64,000 nucleotides of DNA from positions 4,940,501-5,004,500 of the forward strand of contig NZ_CP095053.1 of assembly GCF_022921095.1 (NCBI RefSeq), given 5' to 3'. The stretch is from Hymenobacter aerilatus (GTDB lineage Bacteria; Bacteroidota; Bacteroidia; Cytophagales; Hymenobacteraceae). Both the position numbers and the translations under genes were made by a program. Shown here in pieces: positions 32,114 through 40,713 of this stretch (positions are counted from its first letter, which is position 1; each line of letters opens with the position of its first letter). Under the pieces are notes generated by a model. The model was not told the origin of the DNA. It made no database searches and worked only from the letters and a program-made list of their open reading frames with translations.

Positions 32114-32617
32114 TTATGAGAATTGAATCAATACTTGGCCCTTCGTCACATTATCGCGCATCTGCACTTTTATGGCCGTTACTGTGCCGTCACTAGGAGA
32201 CTTCAGAATGTTTTCCATTTTCATAGCTTCCAGTACTAATAATGGGTCTCCTTTCTGTACAGTTTGTCCAGGTGCTACGCGCACGTCTACAATCAGACCT
32301 GGCATGGGAGCCTTCAGCTCATTTATTTTATGGCTAGCAGCTGAGCCCATTCCTAGCTTATCAAGGAGTAGATCAAAGCGGTCTTTGGCCTGTATATCTA
32401 CCACTTGCCCGTTCAATTGTAAGCGAAGTGTCTTAGTAGCATAGTCTGCTTCCAATACTTCCGTAACAAAAGAACTGCCTCGGTACAAAATATGGTATCG
32501 TTGTTGGCCGAGAGCTACAATGTCCCAAATAAAAGGCTCGCCATTCAACATACTATTGCCATTGGCACGAAAATCAACTTCCCAAATTTGAGTGGGACTG
32601 GTTTGTACCTGTAGCAT
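32114..32617 (-). CDS. biotin carboxyl carrier-like protein
   Basis: The 167-residue protein ends in a biotinyl/lipoyl domain (about 98-167) with the biotin attachment site EAMKMEN (Lys133) and the flanking KAPMPGLIVDV and GTVTAIKVQ strands. The first 95 residues are a domain that in other Bacteroidota precedes the carrier domain of acyl-CoA carboxylases. It would carry carboxybiotin for acetyl- or propionyl-CoA carboxylase. No biotin carboxylase or carboxyltransferase gene is nearby, so its partners must be encoded elsewhere. Confidence 0.85.
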   Translation of the reverse strand: MLQVQTSPTQIWEVDFRANGNSMLNGEPFIWDIVALGQQRYHILYRGSSFVTEVLEADYATKTLRLQLNGQVVDIQAKDRFDLLLDKLGMGSAASHKINELKAPMPGLIVDVRVAPGQTVQKGDPLLVLEAMKMENILKSPSDGTVTAIKVQMRDNVTKGQVLIQFS

Positions 32618-32718
32618 AAAAAGAGGAAAGAATAGGACGGTCTAAAGGGGCTTAAAGATAGGTCAAATTTGAAATAAATCCAGAAACTGAGGTCTTATAC
32701 CCTCCTTTGATTACTTAC

Positions 32719-35313
32719 ATGAAGTACCGGATTCTTGGTTTGCTCAGTGCGGCGCTGCTTCATAGCAGCTTTGCTTTGGCCCAAACGGGCAAAGCTGGAA
32801 AATCAGATACCGATAAGAGCGGCACACGTCATAAAGCGCCAGTTGCCAACGAGGTTCCGGCTACCCCACCCAAGCAGGACATCGTTATTATTCCTTCGTG
32901 GTTGCCCCCAGAAAACCCGGTGCAGCCAGCAGCTACAGTTGTTACTAATGTGCTGGATACGAAATTAGATGTGCGTTTTGATTGGGTGAAACAATGGGTG
33001 CTAGGCACCGCTACCCTCACGTTACGCCCACACTTCTACCCCCAGAACCAAGTAGTACTCGACGCAAAGGGTTTCGATATTAAATCGGTGCGGTTGCTGG
33101 TGAACGGTAAGGAGAAAAACCTTACGTACACCTACGACAAGCAGAAGCTGGCGATTACGCTGGACCGTAACTACCCGCGTACAGAAGCTTATCAAGTACG
33201 AATTACTTACACTGCTAAGCCCAATGAGCTGCCAGCCAGCGGCAGCGCAGCTATTACCAGTAACAAGGGGCTCTATTTCATTAATCCACTCGGTACTGAC
33301 AAGACCAAACCACGACAGATCTGGACGCAGGGCGAAACAGAAGCAAACTCGGCGTGGTTTCCAACCATCGATAAACCCAACCAGCGCATGACGCAAGAAA
33401 TTGCGTTGACCGTGGAAGAGAAGTTCCGTACTATATCTAATGGATTACTGATTTCATCCCGAAAAAACGCAGACGGAACGCGCACGGATATTTGGAAACA
33501 GGCCCTGCCTGCGGCCCCCTACCTTACCATGCTGGTCGTAGGAGAGTTTGCGGTTATTAGTGACACATGGCGAGGGAAGGCCGTTGAGTATTTTGTAGAT
33601 CCACCCTATAGCACCACAGCAAAGGCAGTTTTCGGCCATACGCCAGAAATGCTAGAGTTTTTCTCTACAAGGTTGGGGGTAGAGTTTCCGTGGGAGAAAT
33701 ACGCCCAAGTAGCTGTACACGACTTTGTGTCAGGAGCAATGGAAAATACCACTGCCTCTACGTTTCAGGATAAGTTAACCCAATTCACACCGCGCGAGCT
33801 GCTGGATCTTAGCTATGAGTCAGAGTCAGTAGTAGCTCATGAGTTATTCCATCAGTGGTTTGGCGATTACGTAACCAGCGAGTCGTGGTCCAACCTACCC
33901 CTCAATGAAGCTTTCGCTGATTATTCGGAATTTTTGTGGGCCGAGCATAAATACGGTCCGGCTGAAGCCGCTTTAGTCCAGCAAAAAGCACTGACAGCTT
34001 ATTTGGAGGAGGCACAAACCAAACGTGAGCCCTTAATTCGGTACCGCTATGCCGACCGTGAGGATATGTTCGATCGGCATTCCTACAGTAAAGGAGGACG
34101 GGTGCTACATATGCTTCGGCAATATGTAGGCGACGAAGCCTTCTTTGTCGCGCTCAATCGTTACTTAGTTCGCAATAAGCTGTCATCTGTAGAAATAGCG
34201 GAGCTTCGGCTTGCTTTCGAGGAAGTGACAGGCGAAGATTTGACGTGGTTTTTCGATCAATGGTTTCTGAAACGAGGGCATCCAGAGTTGAAGATCACCC
34301 ATTCCTACGCCGGAAACCAAGTAGCTCTGCGTGTACGGCAAATGCAGGATTCTACTTTCTCACCCATTTATCAGTTGCCAGTTACAGTTACTACTTGGGT
34401 TAACAACCAACCGGTTAATCATCGCATCGTCGTTACCAAAGCCGATCAAACTTTCTCTCTACCGGTTAGCCAGCGTCCTGCCCTAGTAAAATTTGATGCT
34501 GCCGGGCAGCTGTTGGCTGAACTCGAGGAAGAGCGTTCCACTGAAGAACTGCTATATCAGTTCTACCATGCACAAAACTTCTTACAGAAGTACGAAGCTA
34601 TTATGTTACTGCGGGGCAAAACAATGGATCTTCCTGTAAGTGCTATGCTACGCAATGCATTAAGCGACGACTTTTGGGCCGTACGACAGACAGCAGTAGA
34701 GGCACTACGGCGTTATAAAGGCTCAGAAGGTACCGCTGTGCGAAAAGATCTGCAGAGAGTAGCCACTGATGATTCTAAAACCCGAGTAAGAGCTGCTGCT
34801 ATTAGCTCTCTGTCTGCTTTCCCAAATGAAGATTATGGTCAGCTTTATACGAGTGCGCTTGCAGATAGCTCTTATATAGTAGCTAGTGCTGCCGTTAATG
34901 CTTTGGCTAAGGCTCCTACCGTAACCTCATTAAAAGAAATTATAAGACTTCAGGAGACTAAAAATGCAGCGCTTATCGACGCAGTATCTAACTATTTCGC
35001 TCTTAACGGCACAGCAGATCAATACGAATGGTTTTTGCGTCGCAGCAATGATGTGCGCAACGAGGCGCTCTATCAATTCCTCCAAAACTTTGCTACCCTG
35101 ATGTTACGCATGCCCCCAGTCGAACGTGACAAAGGCATTGCCCGCCTCGAAACAATCGCCCGTTCCTACCCCAATCAATATGCAAAACTTGGTGCTTATA
35201 AGGGGTTGAGTATGTTAGTGTCGAGCAGTCCCGGTGTAAAACTCACCTTACAAGATATCCGCAGCCGAGAAAAGGATAAAAACTTGGCTACAATCTACAC
35301 TATGCTACAATAA
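32719..35313 (+). CDS. M1 family zinc metallopeptidase
   Basis: This is a predicted periplasmic aminopeptidase of about 864 residues with a signal peptide (cleavage near FALAQT, about residue 22). The M1 landmarks are present: the exopeptidase motif GAMEN (about 339-343), zinc site HELFH (374-378) with the third ligand Glu397 18 residues later in NEAFADY, and the following Tyr-containing barrel. From about residue 600 onward the sequence is helical and repeat-like (ALRRYKGSEGTAVRKDLQ, RVRAAAISSLSAFPNE), consistent with HEAT-type repeats. GC content falls toward the 3' end. ATG 32719 starts the signal peptide. Confidence 0.9.
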   Translation: MKYRILGLLSAALLHSSFALAQTGKAGKSDTDKSGTRHKAPVANEVPATPPKQDIVIIPSWLPPENPVQPAATVVTNVLDTKLDVRFDWVKQWVLGTATLTLRPHFYPQNQVVLDAKGFDIKSVRLLVNGKEKNLTYTYDKQKLAITLDRNYPRTEAYQVRITYTAKPNELPASGSAAITSNKGLYFINPLGTDKTKPRQIWTQGETEANSAWFPTIDKPNQRMTQEIALTVEEKFRTISNGLLISSRKNADGTRTDIWKQALPAAPYLTMLVVGEFAVISDTWRGKAVEYFVDPPYSTTAKAVFGHTPEMLEFFSTRLGVEFPWEKYAQVAVHDFVSGAMENTTASTFQDKLTQFTPRELLDLSYESESVVAHELFHQWFGDYVTSESWSNLPLNEAFADYSEFLWAEHKYGPAEAALVQQKALTAYLEEAQTKREPLIRYRYADREDMFDRHSYSKGGRVLHMLRQYVGDEAFFVALNRYLVRNKLSSVEIAELRLAFEEVTGEDLTWFFDQWFLKRGHPELKITHSYAGNQVALRVRQMQDSTFSPIYQLPVTVTTWVNNQPVNHRIVVTKADQTFSLPVSQRPALVKFDAAGQLLAELEEERSTEELLYQFYHAQNFLQKYEAIMLLRGKTMDLPVSAMLRNALSDDFWAVRQTAVEALRRYKGSEGTAVRKDLQRVATDDSKTRVRAAAISSLSAFPNEDYGQLYTSALADSSYIVASAAVNALAKAPTVTSLKEIIRLQETKNAALIDAVSNYFALNGTADQYEWFLRRSNDVRNEALYQFLQNFATLMLRMPPVERDKGIARLETIARSYPNQYAKLGAYKGLSMLVSSSPGVKLTLQDIRSREKDKNLATIYTMLQ

Positions 35314-35440
35314 TTTTTTGAGTTTTTGTCTCGCCATGATTTTGAGGGCATCTAATACAAAATCAAAGATTTAACCTCCTTGTGGAAAAAGAAGGAGGTA
35401 CTAGTGTCAAAAAAATATTAACTCTTTCTGACGCCAAGCC

Positions 35441-35470
35441 TTGACTTACATCAGAAACCCATTAATTTTG
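35441..35470 (+). promoter_or_regulatory. Bacteroidota promoter of the tRNA-tuf operon
   Basis: TTG (35441-35443) and TAATTTTG (35463-35470) are separated by exactly 19 nt, an ideal match. The spacer upstream (35314-35440) holds a small hairpin, ACCTCCTT/AAGGAGGT (about 35373-35400), that may end the aminopeptidase transcript. Confidence 0.8.
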
Positions 35471-35545
35471 CAACTCCTTTTGAAAGCTACCGCACAATGG
35501 TAGAGTCAAAGGGGAGAAAATAGCTCAAGCGGAGCGTTTTTAACT

Positions 35546-35625
35546 GGGGGTATCGCATAGCGGCAATTGCGGGTGACTGTAACTCACCTCCTTCGGGTTC
35601 ATAGGTTCGAGTCCTGTTACCCCCA
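35546..35625 (+). tRNA. tRNA-Tyr (anticodon GTA)
   Basis: The acceptor stem pairs GGGGGTA with TACCCCC. The anticodon arm GGTGA/TCACC holds loop CTGTAAC with anticodon GTA. A 12-nt variable arm (TCCTTCGGGTTC) and T-loop TTCGAGT complete a type II tRNA of 80 nt; the discriminator is A. Confidence 0.95.
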
Positions 35626-35642
35626 CAGTAAAATTGTGATTT

Positions 35643-35668
35643 AGTACCTGAGTGAATCCTCAGGTACT
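35643..35668 (+). terminator. hairpin between tRNA-Tyr and tRNA-Gly
   Basis: AGTACCTGAG and CTCAGGTACT form a perfect 10-bp stem with a 6-nt loop, followed by ATTTCTT. It could reduce read-through or guide processing between the tRNAs. Confidence 0.55.
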
Positions 35669-35690
35669 ATTTCTTCAGTTTGCCTTCTAT

Positions 35691-35763
35691 GCGGGAGTAG
35701 CTCAGTTGGTAGAGCGGCAGCCTTCCAAGCTGCAGGTCGCGGGTTCGAACCTCGTCTCCCGCT
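35691..35763 (+). tRNA. tRNA-Gly (anticodon TCC)
   Basis: A 73-nt cloverleaf: acceptor GCGGGAG/CTCCCGC, anticodon stem GCAGC/GCTGC with loop CTTCCAA (TCC), T-loop TTCGAAC, discriminator T. It reads GGA and GGG. Confidence 0.96.
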
Positions 35764-35789
35764 CTTTCTTAGGTTCCAAAATAGCATTA

Positions 35790-35861
<72 letters not shown>

Positions 35862-36025
35862 CAGAATTACGAGTACCAGCTGTGCAGCTTGCTGTTAGTT
35901 GGCGCTATGGATAGAGCAAAGCGACGTGCAGTCCCTACTAAACGGAGCTGTGTTTCGCTTTCTTTGAGTATAGCTTCACCACGTTTTTCCCCACTTCACT
36001 ACAAAATTCCTCTAATCTCTTTACA

Positions 36026-37213
36026 ATGGCTAAAGAAAATTTTGATCGTTCCAAACCGCACGTGAACATCGGTACGATCGGGCACGTCGACCACGGCAAA
36101 ACTACCCTGACTGCTGCTATCACGACGGTACTGGCGAACAAAGGTCTAGCCGCTAAGCGTGACTTCTCGTCGATCGACAACGCTCCTGAAGAAAAAGAGC
36201 GTGGTATCACGATCAACACTGCCCACGTAGAGTACGCTACCGAAAATCGTCACTATGCTCACGTTGACTGCCCAGGTCACGCTGACTACGTGAAGAACAT
36301 GGTAACGGGTGCTGCCCAAATGGATGGTGCTATCCTCGTAGTAGCTGCTACCGACGGTCCGATGCCCCAAACCCGTGAGCACATCCTGCTGGCTCGCCAG
36401 GTAGGTGTACCGCAGTTGGTGGTATTCATGAACAAAGTAGACATGGTGGATGACCCTGAGCTCCTCGAGCTGGTGGAAATGGAAATCCGTGAGCTGCTGT
36501 CGTTCTATGACTTCGACGGTGACAACATTCCTGTAATCCAAGGTTCTGCATTGGGTGGCTTGAACGGCGACGCCAACTGGGTTCCTAAGATTGAGGAACT
36601 GATGGCTGCTGTTGACTCGTATATTCCGATTCCTGCTCGTCTGACTGACCTTCCCTTCCTGATGCCTGTAGAGGACGTATTCTCTATCACGGGTCGTGGT
36701 ACAGTTGCTACTGGTCGTATCGAGCGCGGTATCATCAACTCGGGTGAGCAAGTTGATATCCTCGGCATGGGTGCTGAAGGTCTGAAATCGACTGTGACTG
36801 GGGTTGAGATGTTCCGCAAGATTCTGGACCGTGGCGAAGCCGGTGACAACGTAGGTCTGCTGCTCCGCGGTATTGAGAAAGAAGCCATCCGTCGTGGTAT
36901 GGTTATCTGCAAACCCGGTTCAGTAACTCCTCACAAAAAGTTCAAGGCTGAGGTTTACGTTTTGTCGAAAGAGGAAGGTGGTCGTCACACCCCATTCTTC
37001 AACAACTATCGTCCTCAGTTTTACCTGCGCACCACTGACGTAACGGGTATTATTACCCTGCCAGAAGGTGTTGAAATGGTAATGCCTGGCGATAACATCA
37101 CTATCACGGTTGAACTGATCAACAAGGTAGCGATGGAAAAAGGTCTGCGTTTCGCTATCCGCGAAGGTGGCCGTACGGTAGGTGCTGGTCAGGTGACCGA
37201 AATCCTCGACTAA
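36026..37213 (+). CDS. tuf: elongation factor Tu
   Basis: EF-Tu carries aminoacyl-tRNA to the ribosome as a GTP complex. The 395-residue protein has all G motifs (GHVDHGKTTL, the switch-II DCPGHADYVKN, NKVDMVD) and the C-terminal barrel domains ending in GRTVGAGQVTEILD. tRNA-Tyr, -Gly and -Thr genes precede it and tRNA-Trp follows, the common bacterial arrangement. It is the only tuf in the window; none follows fusA. Use of CGT and GGT codons is high, as in strongly expressed genes. Confidence 0.98.
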   Translation: MAKENFDRSKPHVNIGTIGHVDHGKTTLTAAITTVLANKGLAAKRDFSSIDNAPEEKERGITINTAHVEYATENRHYAHVDCPGHADYVKNMVTGAAQMDGAILVVAATDGPMPQTREHILLARQVGVPQLVVFMNKVDMVDDPELLELVEMEIRELLSFYDFDGDNIPVIQGSALGGLNGDANWVPKIEELMAAVDSYIPIPARLTDLPFLMPVEDVFSITGRGTVATGRIERGIINSGEQVDILGMGAEGLKSTVTGVEMFRKILDRGEAGDNVGLLLRGIEKEAIRRGMVICKPGSVTPHKKFKAEVYVLSKEEGGRHTPFFNNYRPQFYLRTTDVTGIITLPEGVEMVMPGDNITITVELINKVAMEKGLRFAIREGGRTVGAGQVTEILD

Positions 37214-37228
37214 TCTCAAAGTCAAAAC

Positions 37229-37259
37229 AATCCGCCTCTGATTTTTTCGGGGGCGGATT
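37229..37259 (+). terminator. Terminator after tuf
   Basis: AATCCGCC and GGCGGATT form an 8-bp stem followed by a T-rich run (TTGTTTTG). The 3' arm overlaps the -33 box of the next promoter. Confidence 0.8.
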
Positions 37260-37288
37260 TGTTTTGTCTATAGATTGCTGTACATTTG
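37258..37288 (+). promoter_or_regulatory. Promoter of tRNA-Trp-secE-nusG
   Basis: TTTG (37258-37261), a 19-nt spacer and TACATTTG (37281-37288) match the Bacteroidota consensus exactly. The transcript would start about 33 nt before the tRNA. Confidence 0.8.
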
Positions 37289-37327
37289 CACTCCCAATTG
37301 AAACGAAAGTTTGCTGGGAAATATTCT

Positions 37328-37398
37328 ACGGGCGTAGTTCAAGGGTAGAATAGAGGTCTCCAAAACCTTTGATGGGAGTTCGAATCTCTCCGCCCGTG
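37328..37398 (+). tRNA. tRNA-Trp (anticodon CCA)
   Basis: The acceptor stem pairs ACGGGCG with CGCCCGT. The anticodon arm GAGGT/ACCTT holds loop CTCCAAA (anticodon CCA). T-loop TTCGAAT and discriminator G fit tRNA-Trp. It sits between tuf and secE. Confidence 0.94.
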
Positions 37399-37449
37399 CT
37401 TTACTTGGTCATTAGACCGCATCTATTTCAGCCAAACCCGGTCCTAACC

Positions 37450-37644
37450 ATGAGCAAGCTGACAAAATATTTTAGCGATACCACGGAGGAAATGCGTTAC
37501 AAAGTGACGTGGCCAACTTCGTCAGAATTACAGAAGAGCGCTGGTTTGGTGTTGATTGGTTCGCTGGTATTTGCTGCTGTCGTTGGTATCATGGATATCA
37601 TTTTTAAAACGGGACTGGAAGCATTTTACAACTCATTCCGTTAA
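37450..37644 (+). CDS. secE: protein translocase subunit SecE
   Basis: The 64-residue single-span subunit of the SecYEG channel has the family form: amphipathic N-terminus (YFSDTTEEMRYKVTWPTSSELQKS) split here for brevity as EEMRYKVTWPTSSEL, then one membrane helix (VLIGSLVFAAVVGIMDIIF). The start is ATG 37450; an upstream frame would begin inside the tRNA. nusG follows after 12 nt. Confidence 0.95.
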   Translation: MSKLTKYFSDTTEEMRYKVTWPTSSELQKSAGLVLIGSLVFAAVVGIMDIIFKTGLEAFYNSFR

Positions 37645-37656
37645 TAATTAGAAGAG

Positions 37657-38217
37657 ATGGGAGAGTTGAAGTGGTATGTAGTACGCTCAGTTAGCGGCCA
37701 AGAAAAGAAAGCCAAAACCTATCTTGAAACAGAGATAGGACGCCATGGTCTATCTGACTTAGTGCCTGAAGTATTGATTCCAGCGGAGAAGGTTTACGAG
37801 ATGCGCAACGGGAAAAAACGTGTACGCGAGCGTAATTTCTTTCCTGGGTACATTCTGATTCATGCTGACTTATCACATGGTGAAGTAGACCATATTATCA
37901 CTAGTACACCTGGTGTAATTGGCTTTCTAAGTGAGAATGAAGGAAAGAATACGACTGGGAAACCAGTACCTCTGCGTATGTCAGAGGTGAACCGCATCCT
38001 CGGTATTGTAGACGAGACAGAAGAGCAAACAGCTACGTTAGAAACGCCATTCATTGTAGGAGATTTGGTGAAAATTATTGACACCAATTTCAATGGTTTC
38101 TCAGGTACTGTTTCTGAGGTATTCGAAGAGCGGAAGAAGCTTAACGTTATCGTGAAGATATTTGGTCGTAGCACTCCCATGGAACTAAGCTACACACAAG
38201 TTGAGAAAGAGTCTTAG
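37657..38217 (+). CDS. nusG: transcription termination/antitermination factor NusG
   Basis: The 186-residue protein binds RNA polymerase and links it to the ribosome or Rho. The NGN domain is seen as WYVVRSVSGQEKKAKTYLE, RERNFFPGYILIHAD and STPGVIGFL. The KOW domain is TPFIVGDLVKIIDTNFNGFSG, given here only in part as GDLVKIIDTNFNGFSGTV. The gene lies between secE and rplK as in most bacteria. Confidence 0.97.
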   Translation: MGELKWYVVRSVSGQEKKAKTYLETEIGRHGLSDLVPEVLIPAEKVYEMRNGKKRVRERNFFPGYILIHADLSHGEVDHIITSTPGVIGFLSENEGKNTTGKPVPLRMSEVNRILGIVDETEEQTATLETPFIVGDLVKIIDTNFNGFSGTVSEVFEERKKLNVIVKIFGRSTPMELSYTQVEKES

Positions 38218-38344
38218 GACTAATATACAAATAGAACACGTCGCTGGTTATTCGCTCCGACCAGCGGTGCTTCCACTAGGAGCACTTTTCAACTGACGTT
38301 TCGCGTGTGTTACCACGCAAGGAACGGAAGCCTTTTTAAACTAA
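38218..38344 (+). promoter_or_regulatory. structured leader before rplK
   Basis: The 127-nt spacer can form three successive hairpins: CGCTGGT/ACCAGCG (38242-38266), GTGCT/AGCAC (38267-38285) followed by TTTT, and GCGTG/CACGC (38303-38318). Such leaders often hold an L1 or L10 autoregulation site, but I cannot match a known motif. Confidence 0.45.
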
Positions 38345-38788
38345 ATGGCCAAGGAAATTAGAGGTTATCTGAAACTTCAGATAAAGGGAGGCGCTGCAAA
38401 CCCTGCACCGCCGGTAGGACCTGCACTTGGTAGCAAAGGCCTTAACATCATGGAGTTCTGCAAGCAATTCAATGCGCGGACTCAGGATAAGGCTGGCCAA
38501 GTTTGTCCGGTACTGATTACCATGTACACCGATAAGTCATTCGACTTCGTGGTGAAAACACCACCGGTGCCCGTACTGCTAATGGACGCTGCAAAGCTCC
38601 AGAGCGGTTCGAAAGAGCCTAACCGTAACAAGGTAGGCTCGGTGTCGTGGGACCAAGTTCGCACCATTGCCGAAACCAAAATGCCTGATCTGAATGCTTT
38701 CGAAGTGGAAGCAGCTATGCGTCAGGTAGCCGGCACGGCTCGCAGCATGGGTATCACCATTAAAGGGGATTCTCCTTTCGCTAACTAA
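38345..38788 (+). CDS. rplK: 50S ribosomal protein L11
   Basis: The 147-residue protein binds the GTPase centre of 23S rRNA. The conserved N-terminus KLQIKGGAANPAPPVGPALG and the C-terminal RNA-binding region (GTARSMGITIKGDSPF) are complete. It leads the rplK-rplA-rplJ-rplL block after a structured leader. Confidence 0.97.
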   Translation: MAKEIRGYLKLQIKGGAANPAPPVGPALGSKGLNIMEFCKQFNARTQDKAGQVCPVLITMYTDKSFDFVVKTPPVPVLLMDAAKLQSGSKEPNRNKVGSVSWDQVRTIAETKMPDLNAFEVEAAMRQVAGTARSMGITIKGDSPFAN

Positions 38789-38808
38789 TTAAACGAAGTA
38801 GAATCAAC

Positions 38809-39504
38809 ATGGCACAAGTTAGCAAAAAGCGCAAGGAAGCCCTTGCTAAGCACGACCTGACGCAGGTTCGTAATCTAGTAGAAGCTGCTAAAGTGGTAAA
38901 GGATATCACCTATACCAAATTCGACGCTTCTGTTGATATCGATGTTCGTCTAGGCGTTGACCCCCGTAAAGCTGACCAAATGGTGCGTGGTGTAGCCACG
39001 TTGCCTCACGGTACAGGCAAAACTGTTCGTGTACTAGCCCTAGTAACTCCTGACAAGGAAGCTGAAGCTACGGCTGCTGGTGCTGATTTCGTTGGTCTTG
39101 ACGATTATATCTCGAAAATCGAGAAAGGTTGGACGGATATCGATGTTATTATCACCATGCCTGCTGTAATGGCTAAGGTTGGTCGTCTAGGCCGGGTATT
39201 GGGTCCACGTGGCCTGATGCCAAACCCTAAGTCGGGTACGGTTACGACCGATGTAGCAAAGGCAGTACAAGAAGTGAAGGCTGGTAAAATCGACTTTAAA
39301 GTTGACAAGACTGGTATCATTCACTGCTCAGTAGGTAAGGTGTCGTTTGATGATCAGAAGCTAGCTGAAAATGCTATTGAGGTTATTCAAACGTTGCAGC
39401 GCCTGAAGCCGTCTTCGGCTAAGGGAACTTATATTAAGAGCATCACGCTGTCGAGCACGATGAGCCCAGCCGTTCCGGTTGATACTTCGGTTACTTCCGC
39501 TTAA
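38809..39504 (+). CDS. rplA: 50S ribosomal protein L1
   Basis: The 231-residue L1 protein forms the mobile stalk near the E-site and commonly represses its own operon. Blocks such as DIDVRLGVDPRKADQMVRG, LPHGTGKTVRVLAL and GRLGRVLGPRGLMPNPKSGT identify it. It lies 20 nt after rplK. Confidence 0.97.
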   Translation: MAQVSKKRKEALAKHDLTQVRNLVEAAKVVKDITYTKFDASVDIDVRLGVDPRKADQMVRGVATLPHGTGKTVRVLALVTPDKEAEATAAGADFVGLDDYISKIEKGWTDIDVIITMPAVMAKVGRLGRVLGPRGLMPNPKSGTVTTDVAKAVQEVKAGKIDFKVDKTGIIHCSVGKVSFDDQKLAENAIEVIQTLQRLKPSSAKGTYIKSITLSSTMSPAVPVDTSVTSA

Positions 39505-39521
39505 ACTACAATCAAAACGAT

Positions 39522-40076
39522 ATGACCCGGGAAGAAAAACAAGCCCTCGTCGACGAGTTGAGCGAGAAGTTTCAATCGCACAACGCGTTTTACATTGCCG
39601 ATGCTTCGGGAATGTCGGTGGCAAAAATCAACGAGTTCCGTCGCCTGTGCTTCACGCGCGGTCTGGAATATAAGGTCTATAAGAATACGTTCATCCGTAA
39701 AGCCCTCGATACTCTCGGCGGTGACACTGCGGAAATGGATGTAGCTCTGAAGGGCCAGTCGGGCGTGCTGTTCTCGAAAGAGGCTGGTAATGCTCCTGGT
39801 AAATTGCTGAAGGACTTCTACAAGGCGCAAAACTACGGTAAAAATGTAGAGCCGAAGCCCGCTTTGAAAGGCGCTTACATTGATGCAAGCATTTACATCG
39901 GTGCTAACCAGTTAGATACGCTTTCGACGCTGAAGGGCAAAAACGAGCTTATCGGTGAGGTTATCGGCCTTCTGCAATCGCCTGCCAAAAATGTTATTTC
40001 TGCTCTGTCGAGCGGTGGCAATATTCTGGCTGGTCTACTCAAGACGCTTTCCGAAAAAGAAGAGGTTGCAGGCTAA
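39522..40076 (+). CDS. rplJ: 50S ribosomal protein L10
   Basis: L10 anchors L7/L12 dimers to the ribosome. The 184-residue protein has the typical MTREEKQALVDELSEKF start and FRRLCFTRGLEYKVYKNTFI region, with a helical C-terminal tail for L12 binding. Only 17 nt separate it from rplA, so a classic L10 leader is not present directly before it. Confidence 0.96.
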   Translation: MTREEKQALVDELSEKFQSHNAFYIADASGMSVAKINEFRRLCFTRGLEYKVYKNTFIRKALDTLGGDTAEMDVALKGQSGVLFSKEAGNAPGKLLKDFYKAQNYGKNVEPKPALKGAYIDASIYIGANQLDTLSTLKGKNELIGEVIGLLQSPAKNVISALSSGGNILAGLLKTLSEKEEVAG

Positions 40077-40140
40077 CCGCTGCTCATCTTTTTCACTTTC
40101 AATTTATAATTCAACAACTCTTTTTTAACAATCTACAGAA

Positions 40141-40518
40141 ATGGCAGATTTGAAAGCATTCGCTGAGCAGCTCGTTAGCCTGACGGTGAAAGAAGTAAAC
40201 GAACTGGCTACTATCCTGAAAGACGAGTACGGCATCGAGCCTGCTGCTGCTGCTCCCGTAGCTGTAGCTGGTGGTGGCGCTGCTGCTGCTGAAGCTCCTG
40301 AAGAGAAAACGTCGTTTGACGTAATCCTGAAAGCTGCTGGTGGTCAGAAACTGGCTGTTGTGAAGCTGGTGAAAGACCTGACTGGTCTAGGCTTGAAAGA
40401 AGCCAAAGAACTGGTTGATGGTGCTCCTAAGCCTTTGAAAGAAGGCGTAGCTAAAGACGAAGCCGATTCGCTGAAGAAGCAACTAGAGGAAGCTGGCGCT
40501 GAAGTAGAAGTTAAGTAA
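40141..40518 (+). CDS. rplL: 50S ribosomal protein L7/L12
   Basis: The 125-residue stalk protein has the N-terminal dimer domain (LVSLTVKEVNELATILKDEY), an Ala-rich hinge (PAAAAPVAVAGGGAAAAEAP) and the C-terminal domain (FDVILKAAGGQKLAVVKLV, GLGLKEAKELVDGAPKPLK). It interacts with translation factors such as EF-Tu and EF-G. Confidence 0.97.
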   Translation: MADLKAFAEQLVSLTVKEVNELATILKDEYGIEPAAAAPVAVAGGGAAAAEAPEEKTSFDVILKAAGGQKLAVVKLVKDLTGLGLKEAKELVDGAPKPLKEGVAKDEADSLKKQLEEAGAEVEVK

Positions 40519-40554
40519 TTCTGCTGCCTAGCATCTTACCTCACAAATAAGGAT

Positions 40555-40582
40555 AGGCCTGGCAACTAAGCCAGGTCTTTTC
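40555..40582 (+). terminator. Attenuator between rplL and rpoB
   Basis: AGGCCTGGC and GCCAGGTCT form a 9-bp stem with one G-U pair, followed by TTTTCC. A partial terminator at the same place is known in Escherichia coli; here the stem is modest, so read-through to rpoB is expected. Confidence 0.65.
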
Positions 40583-40713
40583 CTGTTTGTAGGTAACAAA
40601 CTTTACTAAAGCCCTTCTACGCGCCGCTTTGCGGCTTTTCGTGGCTAAACGCATAGGGCTGTAGTTGAGTTATCAAGTGCCCTCTCAGTGTCCATTTTAT
40701 AAACCCCTACCCA

